A stretch of DNA of 64,000 nt, taken from Oryza sativa Japonica Group (Eukaryota; Streptophyta; Magnoliopsida; Poales; Poaceae). The notes under the pieces are model-generated. The model was not told the DNA's origin. It searched no databases and saw only the letters and a program-made list of their open reading frames with translations. Of this stretch, positions 10,562 through 18,700 are shown piece by piece (position 1 is the first letter of the stretch; every line of letters begins with the position of its first letter). The stretch spans positions 925,501-989,500 of the forward strand of contig NC_089040.1 in NCBI RefSeq assembly GCF_034140825.1, in the 5' to 3' direction. Both the position numbers and the translations under genes were made by a program.

Positions 10562-10949
10562 CTTGTGGAGGAGGTCCGATCTCCGGCGACGGGGAGGACG
10601 ACGATGCCGCCGGCGACCTCTCCGGCGATGTCGGTTTGCCCTCTCTCTCCCCTTCTCCTGCTCGTCTTATGGCCTTCAACGTGGGCCAGTTTGGTCTCTC
10701 CATGTGGGCCGAAAATTATGGGCCCAACTCAATATTTGGGCCGGACTGCGAAGTTCTACGGGCCTGCGGATTATTTGGGCCTCCCATGGGCCATGGATCA
10801 TGGCCTCGCCGACGCATCCATATCCGCCGCTTCTTCGCTTCGCCTCGCCTCGGAGGCTCGGACGCGCCGCCGCCGGTTGCCCGGTCTCCTCGCCGGCCGG
10901 CGGATCCGGTGAAGCTACGGATTAGTGAGTGGTAGGAGCAGCAGCGGCC
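10562..10949. promoter_or_regulatory. Bidirectional promoter between two F-box genes, rich in TGGGCC
   Basis: The two F-box genes diverge from this segment. Between about 10680 and 10800 there are at least six GGGCC-type elements (GTGGGCC, TGGGCCC, TTTGGGCC, CATGGGCC and others). The TGGGCC/TGGGCY box (site II) is a known plant promoter element of growth-related genes and is common in rice divergent promoters. The untranslated first exon of the minus-strand gene overlaps the left part. Confidence 0.6.
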
Positions 10950-12905
10950 ATGGACGGGAGCCGCCAGGAGATGCCGCCGCCAACGGAGCTGAGCGCTCTC
11001 GGCCACAGGTAATTTGGTTTCCGTTCTTGCTTCAATTTTGCTTAGTTTTGTAGATTTCTAGTTGATTATAGGTATATAGTTCCAAGAAGTTTATGGTACC
11101 TGACATTCTTGTATGGTAGCATTTGACACTGAATCACTGATGGCTGAAGCTGCGTTGGCTGCCAAAGGAACCAACCAGATCTATTAATAAATTATTAATC
11201 AAATGCACTATCTTTTTTCCAGATAAATAGGGTGTATTGCCGCATATTCATACTGTCAAAATAAACATTTTCATTAATTTTGGGAGGGTGGAATACGAAG
11301 TACCATTTTGTCTTATTTTGAAGGGAAGGGAGGAAAAAAACAAAAATAGGTTTGGCACAATATAAACAGATTATTACAATTGTGGTATTGTTCAAGATAT
11401 CAAAGCTGTAGGTGGTTCTGGCGTATATTGTTTTGGTTGGCATCTAGGACGTTGATGCACATCTTATTCTGGGAATCGTTAGTTCGTTACAGACTTACAG
11501 TTCAATGAAATGGTCAGTTTTATTTGCCTCAATGTGTCATAACTCATAAGGGTCACTGTAATGACTCAAGAAGCTGTAGGTGAAGTTACTGCTTTATATT
11601 GCTTCACTGAAACAACACAGTTGGATCAATATCACTCCACTCTATCTCTCAATCTTTACTAGTAGGAAGTAGTAATTTTATCTTCGAATGTTTTCTCTGC
11701 TCCAGTAATCTCTGAATTTTTCTTTGTTTGACAGGGAAGTTGCTGCTGCAGAAAGGCCCTTTAAGAAAACCTGCCACTCATCAGTGCCTACATCTTCTAC
11801 CTTGTGTGAACCCCATGTTTGGCCAGGTCTCCTGGAAAGCCTCCTTCACCAAATCATTGCTTTGCTTAGCTCATTCCAGGACTTGCTTGCTTTTAGTGCC
11901 ACCTGCCACTCTTGGCGAGCTGCGCTATCTTCCTTTCCATCCGTATATACTTTCAACTTCCCACCTCTCTGCCTCAAACTAAATACACCTAATATCCGTC
12001 CCCTTCGCGTCCTTTTGAAGGACAATCTTTTATCTTACTGCAAATGGCAGCTTGATGATCCATCCAAGAGAAACATATCCCTTCGTTGTTCAGCTCCGCC
12101 AGATGCTCCAAATCGCATGCGCTATTTGGGCTGCTCATATGGATATCTCATCTTCTCCTATCATGAGAAGAACTGCCTCTTTGTTGATGCTTACACTAGC
12201 ACTAAGCTGAAGTCTCCCAAACTCAACTTCATGGGCGACAGGGATATCTACTACGGCATCCTTACGGCTCCACTTAATTCACCCAACTCACATCTGATAC
12301 TTTGTTCGAGGTCTTCCATATTCTATTGGCAGGTTGGAACAAACTCTTGGACAAAGCACGGTTATGGCGGTGAGCACATTCTTCAGATTGTGCTCTTCAA
12401 AGGTGAGATTTTTGCGATGGATGTTCTTGGCAGGCTTCACACCATGCAATTTGCACCTGAGCTCAGCATACAGGAAGTAGCGGTTCTGCGACGAGAAGAA
12501 ATGGTTACAGGCCCACGTTCTGGGCCATGGCTGGTGGCCTGTGGTGAAATGCTTCTCATGGTTGATTTGTCAACAGACCGCGACCAATTGCCTCGCACCT
12601 TTCAAGTCTTTCGTCTTGAGTTTTCTGCTGAAACAGTTGAGTGTGTGAAGATGGAAAGGTTGGAAAATCAGGCTCTCTTTGTCAACCTTGATGGGAGGGA
12701 CCCTACATTCTCTTGCACGAGCCCTGAAAGATGGGGCGGAAAGAGTAACTGGATTTATGTTGCGAAACCATCTGGAGATTCTGGTGAACCTTGGACTGCG
12801 GTCGAGCTCGGTCAGCCAGTTCCTAGTAGAATAGACCGCGTCCCAGACTTTCAAGTAGACAACATGTGGGTGGTACCCAGTTTGATTTATGATGTCAACC
12901 AATGA
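10950..12905 (+). CDS. F-box/DUF295 protein, two exons, apparently intact
   Basis: Coding exons are 10950-11008 and 11735-12905. The first starts MDGSRQEMPPPTELSALG and ends CACAG|GTAATT; the second follows TTTGACAG. Joined, they encode 409 residues without a break. An F-box lies at about residues 49-88 (WPGLLESLLHQIIALLSSFQ, then ATCHSWRAALSS). It is followed by a DUF295 propeller with the family landmarks LGCSYGYLIF, LTAPLNSPNSHL, a PWLVACGEMLL stretch and SPERWGGKSNW near the C-terminus. The F-box is expected to bind a SKP1-type adaptor and the propeller to hold the target; its substrate is unknown. The gene shares a divergent promoter with the minus-strand F-box gene, and SKP1-like copies lie on both sides of the pair. 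Confidence 0.88.
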
Positions 12906-13480
12906 TGTTCTCATCAAGTTTTAGCCAGCGTTGCACAAGCCATATCCGTACTTGCTAGTGTGATTTAATGGTTTCTTGACCTGTGGCATATGTATGGATT
13001 CTTGTAAGAGTACACTGAAGTTGTATCTGTAGTATGAGAAATGCAGGTTCTTGCATGTACTGTGCAGGGTTGGTCTATGTTCTGTGACCATGTGAATGCT
13101 GCCTTAATATTATATTATCGTTGGTTAATGGTTATGTTGTGTGACGCCGGAGGGATGTCGCTGAGAGTTGTTTCATGAATGATTATGCCCTTTTTCTTTT
13201 ACATACTGATCAAGGATCATGTCCATAAAATTTCTCCTGATGTTGCTACACCAGCCTGCTGAGTGCAGTGTACTGAAACATATGTTCCCTGCATTACTGA
13301 AGCATCATATATATGCAACCAAGACGATTAATTAAGGTGAATTAGATTGTTTATGATTGTTCTCTGGGGAATAATGGCCATGTCTCAGATATCTTGGCGC
13401 CAAAACATGCACATGTTAAATTGAACAATATTGCAAAAATGTAACTAATCAAATCGATTAGGACTCGAGAACATTTCAAT
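12906..13480 (+). other. 3' UTR and flank of the F-box gene
   Basis: No further gene is seen. The flank is the reference for relic copies at 5601-6110 and 15955-16400. It includes GAGAGTTGTTTCATGA near 13160, ACCAAGACGATTAATTAA near 13318 and TATCTTGGCGCCAAAA near 13391. The poly(A) site is not obvious from sequence alone. Confidence 0.55.
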
Positions 13481-13574
13481 TACAAAAGATACTACCAATA
13501 ATTAAGCAAAAGCATAAACAAAAAAAATCTATTATTACTAATTATTATTACTACGCCTAACAAATTATTATGAT

Positions 13575-14033
13575 TTACTGTAAGGCCCACGCGTTCTCCT
13601 TGATGATCTCCTCCTCCTCCGGCGTGAAGTCGTTGGCGATCTTGAAGGTGTCCCTGATCTCCTCCGGCGACTTGCCCCTGATCAGCTCCGCCGTTCGCTG
13701 GACGGCCAGCTCCAGGACACCCTCCACGCCCATCAAGTTCCCCGCCATCAGCAGGTGGTACAGCGTGTCCGTGTCCACGTCGATCAACTCCTCGTCGAAC
13801 CTCTTCAGCTCCGCCGCCGCCGTGCTGCGGCCTTCGACGGCGGCGTGCTTGGTGCAGTACTCGATGATCTTGGAGAGGGATGCCGGCGCCGCCGTCGGCG
13901 CAGCCGTCCTCGATCATGTGGAGGAGAGTATCCGCGACATGCTCGCCGCCGCCTCCGTCATCTCGAAGGTCTCCCCGTCGGAGCTCATCACCTTGATCAT
14001 CTTCTTCTTCTTCTTCTCTTCTGCCGCCGCCAT
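13575..14033 (-). pseudogene. SKP1-like gene copy 2, two frame breaks
   Basis: ATG at 14033 (minus strand) opens MAAAEEKKKKKMIKV, then MSSDGETFEMTEAAASMSRI, a good SKP1 N-terminus. A two-base insertion relative to copy 3 (CTCTCCTCCAC against CTCCTCCAC) then shifts the frame and leads to a stop. The POZ sequence goes on in the next frame (LLHMIEDGCADGGAG). After a deletion near IPL, the original register returns for the rest: the SKIIEYCTKHAAVEG stretch, DTLYHLLMAGNLMGVEGVLE, RTAELIRGKSPEEIRDTF, then TPEEEEIIKENAWALQ and stop at 13575. The C-terminal F-box-binding half is thus well kept. This is a clear unprocessed or intronless duplicate relic. Its upstream region is split by the MULE at 14088. 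Confidence 0.88.
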
Positions 14034-14087
14034 AGATGACATTAACTGTCAAGCAAGCTAGCAACCGATTTGCACGGAGAAATTGTT

Positions 14088-15121
14088 CGAAAGTCCTACT
14101 GAGCTATTGATCGCTAGCGGCGATCGTTTTTTTTTTCTTTTCCTCTTTTATTAAGTTTATACACCTAAATTTTACACATCTAAAGTTTGTATAGCGAATA
14201 TTTATAAGTCAAAAGTTTATATATCCAATTAAAATTTGAATTTGAATTCAATATTTTTATATATAATATTTCTATACATAAATTTTTCTAACTTTATTTT
14301 TTTAAAAAAATTTATGGTGTAGTAGAAAGAGAAGAAGGGGAGGCGAGCTCGCCGCCCCAACCGCCGAGCGCTGCCGCCGCCGCAGCTGACTCGACGCCAC
14401 TCCGCCCCAACCGCCGAGCGCCACCACCCCGCCGAGTGCCGGCGGCGCCACTGTGCGCCCCCGCCGCCCCAACTCGACGGCCCCACTGCACGATCTGTGG
14501 CGCTGTGGCTACACAAACATCACTGTGTTAGTAGCTTTGCATGCATCGCTAGATGCTACCATGCCGATGAATCTTGTCACTCACTCACCATGCTGCTGCT
14601 AAAGCTAAAAAGCTTAGCTAGCTATGGAACATGGAAAACATGGCATGTTCTTGTGAAGGATTACTACGTTTCCATGCCATGTGCTGCCTAATAGCTGGGG
14701 CGGCTGGAGGTGCTGCCGCACAGTGCCGGCGGGGGTGGTGGGGCGGCGCTCGGTGGTGGCGCAGGGCAGCGGGTCGGTGGTGACGCGACGCCGAAGAAGC
14801 GCGTGGCGGCGGCGGTGGCGCTACGCCTGGAGGGAGCGAATCGATCCAGACCCAGAGTATCTTTCTTTGATCTGACAGGTGGGCCCAGGGGTAAAAATGT
14901 CCACAAATCTTGAAAATATATACAAATAAAATTAAGAAAAGAAAATTACAGTAAAGATAGATAAAAAGATAGATAAAAGTGGTACCAAATAAACTAATTA
15001 GCAGTCCTAATGACATATTATAAAGGGCATACGGATTGGGTGGTAAAAAAATTGAGGCACGCGAATTTGATGGTAAATAGTCTAAATTCTCGAGGGGATC
15101 GATCGCCCATTAGCCGTCCCC
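14088..15121. mobile_element. Mutator-like element (possible Pack-MULE), 1034 bp
   Basis: A 9-bp direct repeat, GAAATTGTT, flanks it at 14079-14087 and 15122-15130; 9 bp is the usual MULE target duplication. Left and right flanks join into one sequence that matches the SKP1 upstream regions of copies 1 and 3. Near the ends are inverted motifs GCTAGCGGCGATCG (14113-14126) and, reversed, GCTAATGGGCGATCG (15100-15114). The interior has two GC-rich blocks (about 14340-14490 and 14690-14870) that look inverted relative to each other, set in AT-rich sequence. No protein family is recognisable in them, so gene capture is only a possibility. Confidence 0.75.
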
Positions 15122-15650
15122 GAAATTGTTATTGAAGAAGCTGATCGATCGATCGATCTCAGACCTGGATTAATTGCCAATGATCAGTAGGTGATCTGTG
15201 CTTATCTATTTATTTGCATGAATTGAATCGAATCGAATCCGAGTCTAATATCTCAACTGCTATTCCGAAACGATTGCTTTGCTTGTTAAATCGAAACGGA
15301 ATCCAAATGTACGTTAAGATGAATTCGTTTCCTTGTGTAAATTCGAAGAGAAGAATGGGTGTTTCTTCATAAATCTGGATCGCTTATCACCTTGTTAATT
15401 TGTTACCGACTCAACTGCGACCGTCAGATGAGAGGCGTGCGGTTCGGATTGGAGCGCAAAGAACTGAAGAAAAAAATCTACCCTCTTCTCGGCCGCCTTA
15501 TTATTTATCCAAAAATGCTAATCTCTGATACATTCGGTTGGTGAAGAGGGCCAGATTATTTAATTTCTTTATCTAAAATGCTTAATATCTGATCAAACTT
15601 CCACACGCGCCAGGGAAGATCTTCTTGGGGTTTATAATGTTGGAAATATC
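15122..15650 (-). other. Separated upstream region of SKP1-like copy 2
   Basis: This matches the region upstream of copy 3 (about 18280-18560 and 19020-19130): GAAGCTGATCGATC, TTGCATGAATTGAAT, CGAAACGGAATCCAA, TGAATTCGTTTC and AGATCTTCT followed by GGGGTTTAT. The MULE insertion moved it about 1 kb from its coding sequence. From 15650 to 15950 I see nothing recognisable. Confidence 0.65.
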
Positions 15651-15954
15651 TTTCAGTAAATTACCATTCAATTTAATCCAATAATAAATAATGTATAAAC
15701 CATGATGATTATAACATAGACCATTGGCAAATTGCTCTTGATACTAATAGAGATAAACAAAATAGACATACAACAGTTGTAAACCATAGAAACAAGCATG
15801 TCCAGCTCATTTCCCCCATAAAAATAGAATCATCAGACAAGAACAGAATAAAATAGCACATAGTGATACAGCTTTAGTTGCGGAACAGAAGCACAGTTGC
15901 CAGAAGCAAAAAAACATTTGCATTTTTGTCAGCGTAGTGAAAGAAAGGCAGCGA

Positions 15955-16400
15955 CTTATATGGATATTTATTACTGAAGCATAATAATGCCTTATAATGG
16001 AACCAAGACGATTTATTAGAACTGAATTCCCTCTAGTAGTTCCTACAGAGACAATTAAGTGTATTAGATTTTTTTTCCTTATACTCCCTCCGTTTCGAAA
16101 TGTTTGACGCCGTTGACTTTTTAAGCACATGTTTTATCGTTCGTCTTATTAAAAAATTTAAGTAATTATTAATTCTTTTCCTATCATTTGATTTATTGCT
16201 AAATATATTTTTATGTAGGCATATAATTTTACATATTTCACAAAAGTTTTTGAATAAGACGAACGGTCAAATATGTGTTAAAAAGTCAACAATGTCAAAT
16301 ATTTCAAAACGGAGGGAGTATATGTGATTGTTCTATGGGGGATATATAATGGCCATATATTGATATCTTGGCGCCAAAAACATCAAGAGCTACATTTCCC
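15955..16400 (+). pseudogene. Relic of F-box gene 3' flank, split by a MITE
   Basis: Segments match 13280-13400 downstream of the intact F-box gene: ATTACTGAAGCAT, ACCAAGACGATT, GTATTAGATT (interrupted by the MITE at 16084), then TGATTGTTCTATGGGG and ATATCTTGGCGCCAAAA. No F-box coding sequence remains nearby. It marks another duplicated block. Confidence 0.6.
16084..16318. mobile_element. Stowaway-type MITE, 235 bp
   Basis: Ends CTCCCTCCGTTTCGAAATG and CAAAACGGAGGGAG are flanked by TA on each side (16082-16083 and 16319-16320). The terminal repeats extend inward with TTTGACGCCGTTGAC. It belongs to the same family as 6413-6671 but is inverted. It interrupts the F-box flank relic. Confidence 0.92.
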
Positions 16401-16499
16401 ATCGGATACGGGTAGTGGTGTTCCCACGTTCGATTACCCGGGGTCACATGACTCCGAATAATTTATTCAATCCTAACTAAAATAATTTATTCGATCGGC

Positions 16500-16650
16500 A
16501 CCGTAAAATATCGATACGAAGGCGAAGAAGCTGTCCGATCTCTATAACCTATGTTAATTTGGTGATTGATTGCCGATCAGATGCTACGTGCGCATCCTTT
16601 TTTTTCCATGAATTCAATCGAATATCGAGTCTAAGTACATTGCAAATACA
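16500..16650 (-). pseudogene. SKP1 upstream-region relic without its gene
   Basis: GAAGCTG-CCGATCTCT, then TTTGGTGATTGATTGCCGAT and CATGAATTCAATCGAAT match the upstream region of SKP1-like copy 3 (18290-18375) in the same orientation. No SKP1 coding sequence lies to its left, where it would be expected. It appears to be the trace of a fourth SKP1 copy. Confidence 0.55.
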
Positions 16651-16742
16651 AATTAGGACAAGGTAATTAAGCAATGGCAATGCATGCGAGTGATAAATTG
16701 CACAAAATCAATTACTAATTACTTCTGAATAATAACTACTAA

Positions 16743-16970
16743 CTCCATCCCAAAATACTTGTCCCTTTAAGTTTTTTTTTAACTTTTGATGATTCGTCTT
16801 ATTCAAAAAATTATAGAATTATTATCTATTTTATTTGTGATTTTCTTTATTATCAAAAGCACTTTAAGTATGGCTTATTTTTTTTATATATTTGCACCAA
16901 TTTTTCAAATAAGACAAATGGTCAAATGTCGCAAGAAAAAAGTCAAAGCGACCATTATTTTGGGACGGAG
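16743..16970. mobile_element. Stowaway-type MITE
   Basis: Ends CTCCATCCCAAAATACTTG and ATTATTTTGGGACGGAG form inverted repeats with TA nearby. Internally, GATTCGTCTTATTCAAAAAA pairs with the reversed AAATAAGACAAATGGTC. About 228 bp. Confidence 0.75.
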
Positions 16971-17011
16971 GTATTAACTCTACTATAGTTTGTGAATTGT
17001 ATGATGTACTG

Positions 17012-17103
17012 CCTTCATCCTAAAATATAATAATGTTGGCTATAAATTTGAACAAATACATGTCTAAATTCATAATTATAAATATTTATATTTTAGGATG
17101 AAG
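17012..17103. mobile_element. Short Stowaway-like MITE
   Basis: CTTCATCCTAAAATATAA at the left pairs with TATATTTTAGGATGAAG at the right across about 92 bp. It lies next to another MITE and a Helitron. Confidence 0.6.
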
Positions 17104-17249
17104 AGTGTAGTAATACGTAGTTAGTAAGTACTACTAAAAGGCAGGGTTCAATCTTTTGTTTTCGGCGTTTCTAGCAAAGGGTGTCTATATACCGAAATTT
17201 CCAAAAGTTCGAACAAAATTTGGTCAAATTTGAATAAAATATTACCAAA

Positions 17250-17617
17250 TCTCTACTATTATAAAAATTGAAAATGTTTTTGCCAATATTTTAGTACGTC
17301 ATCCGTGTTTGAGTCGGTTTTCAAATTCGTTCACTTTTGAAAATACATATTTGTGTTTGAGTCGGATTTTAAACTTGTTTGCTTTTGAAAATATAAAAGG
17401 AGTCGTATAAGAAATATTTTTTAAAAAAATTTACATACTAACTTGAGATTAATGTCAGACTCCTAATGATTAATGTCAGACTCCTAATTACAGCTCATGA
17501 TTTTCTAAAAAAAATATCCAAGCGAATTTCCACAGTGAATTTCACGCTAGCCAAACCATAACAATAATAAGATTAAAATATCATTCACCTGTTGTAACGC
17601 ACGGACATCTTTTTTAG
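17250..17617 (+). mobile_element. Non-autonomous Helitron, about 368 bp
   Basis: It begins TCTCTACTATTATAAAAATTG and ends GTAACGCACGGACATCTTTTTTAG, inserted between A and T. The 5' sequence and the ACGCACGG-then-TAGT end match a very common rice Helitron type as I remember it; the last tetranucleotide is TTAG instead of CTAG. A duplicated block, TTAATGTCAGACTCCTAAT, occurs twice in tandem near 17450-17490. No coding capacity is visible. Confidence 0.75.
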
Positions 17618-17728
17618 TACATAAAGAGAAAGAAAAAAAATTAAAATTTCGGCCGAAATAATATCATATCGGAGGGGTCCCCTCCGATAAAACTGGAATT
17701 TCGTTCCACAATTTTAAACCCTGATAGC

Positions 17729-18229
17729 CTAGAAGGCCCATTCATACTCCTTGCGGATCTGCTCCTCCTCCTCCGGCGTGTGGTCGTTCTTGATCCCGAA
17801 CATCTCCCTGATCTGCTCCGGCGACTTGCCCTTGATCAGCTCCGCCGTGCGCTGCGCCGCCAGGCTGAGAAGGCCCTCCACGCCCATGAAGTTGGCCGCC
17901 ATGATCAGGTCGTACAGCATGTCGATGCCCACCTCCATGAACTCCACGTCGAACTTCTTCAGCTCCTCCTTCGCCTTGCGGCTGCTGCTGCTACCTTCGG
18001 CGGCGGCGATGGCGTGCTTGGTGCAGTACTCGATGACCTTGGCGAGGGCGCTGCCGGCGACGTTGGGGAGAGTGATCCCGGCGCCGCCGTCGCCGGTGCA
18101 GCCGTCCTCGATCATGTGGAGGAGTATCCGCGACATGCTCGCCGCCGCCTCCGTCATCTCGAAGGCCTCCCCGTCGGAGCTGATCACCTTGATCATCTTC
18201 TTGTTCTTCTCTTCTGCCGCCGCCGCCAT
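17729..18229 (-). CDS. SKP1-like protein (SCF adaptor), intact
   Basis: A single uninterrupted minus-strand frame encodes 166 residues, the normal SKP1 length. I chose the ATG at 18229 (MAAAAEEKNKKMIKVISSDG) because the other copies share it and because upstream in-frame sequence matches their non-coding flank. The POZ domain covers about residues 12-75 (SSDGEAFEMTEAAASMSRIL, IEDGC, VIEYCTKH). The Skp1 C-terminal domain covers about 100-166 (MLYDLIMAANFMGVEGLL, RTAELIKGKSPEQIREMFGI, TPEEEEQIRKEYEWAF). SKP1 bridges cullin-1 to F-box proteins in nuclear and cytosolic SCF ligases. The loop SSSSRKAKEELKKFD is expanded and the end YEWAF departs from the usual NQWAFE. I recognise it as a rice OSK-type gene but cannot assign the number. 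It lies about 5 kb from the intact F-box gene. Confidence 0.92.
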   Translation of the reverse strand: MAAAAEEKNKKMIKVISSDGEAFEMTEAAASMSRILLHMIEDGCTGDGGAGITLPNVAGSALAKVIEYCTKHAIAAAEGSSSSRKAKEELKKFDVEFMEVGIDMLYDLIMAANFMGVEGLLSLAAQRTAELIKGKSPEQIREMFGIKNDHTPEEEEQIRKEYEWAF

Positions 18230-18560
18230 TGATGATGTCACGCGAGCTGATAGATGTCTAAATTGATCGACGGCGAATTCTGAAGCTGATCGATCTCTGA
18301 GACGACCCACGTTTGGTGATTGATTGCCGATCAGGTGCCATGAGCTCATATATTTATTGCATGATGAATTGAATTGAATCCGGATCTAATTTGAACTGTT
18401 ATTCCGAACCGATTGCTTCCTTGTTAATTCGAAACGGAATCCAACTGTTAAGTTGAATTCGTTTCTTAAACTTTGCGTGCAGTTCAGTGGAGGTTTCCTT
18501 ATGTAAATTCGAACGGGAACAGGGGTGTTTATGCATAAATCCACTATCAAACCGGGAGTT
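18230..18560 (-). promoter_or_regulatory. SKP1-like gene upstream region
   Basis: This is the best-preserved member of the SKP1 upstream family shared with 7545-7760, 15122-15650 and 16500-16650. It carries GATTGATTGCCGATCAGG, CGAAACGGAATCCAACTG and TGCGTGCAGTTCAGTGGAGG. No clear TATA box stands out. Confidence 0.5.
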
Positions 18561-18624
18561 GGTCTATTTTTTTAAAAGTCCCTACAATTATCTCCTATTG
18601 TATTGTTTAGTCGCGCAAGGGGAA

Positions 18625-18700
18625 CCCCCGCCTTCTTGGATCTCCGGCGACGAGCAGCCTCCGTCGCTGCCTTCTCCGGCCATGTCTGCATATGCATCCT
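18625..18700 (-). pseudogene. Possible relic of an F-box gene first exon
   Basis: GGATCTCCGGCGACGAGCAG and CTTCTCCGGCCATGTC resemble the first-exon region at 10575-10635 (CGATCTCCGGCGACGGGGAG, CCTCTCCGGCGATGTC), in the same orientation as the minus-strand F-box gene. The match is short and GC-rich, so it could be chance. It fits the block order seen elsewhere in the cluster. Confidence 0.35.

Noticed and set aside
14229-14913. Reading frames of 60-130 codons in GC-rich parts of the MULE
   Set aside because: They overlap on both strands, lack domains, and are explained by composition.
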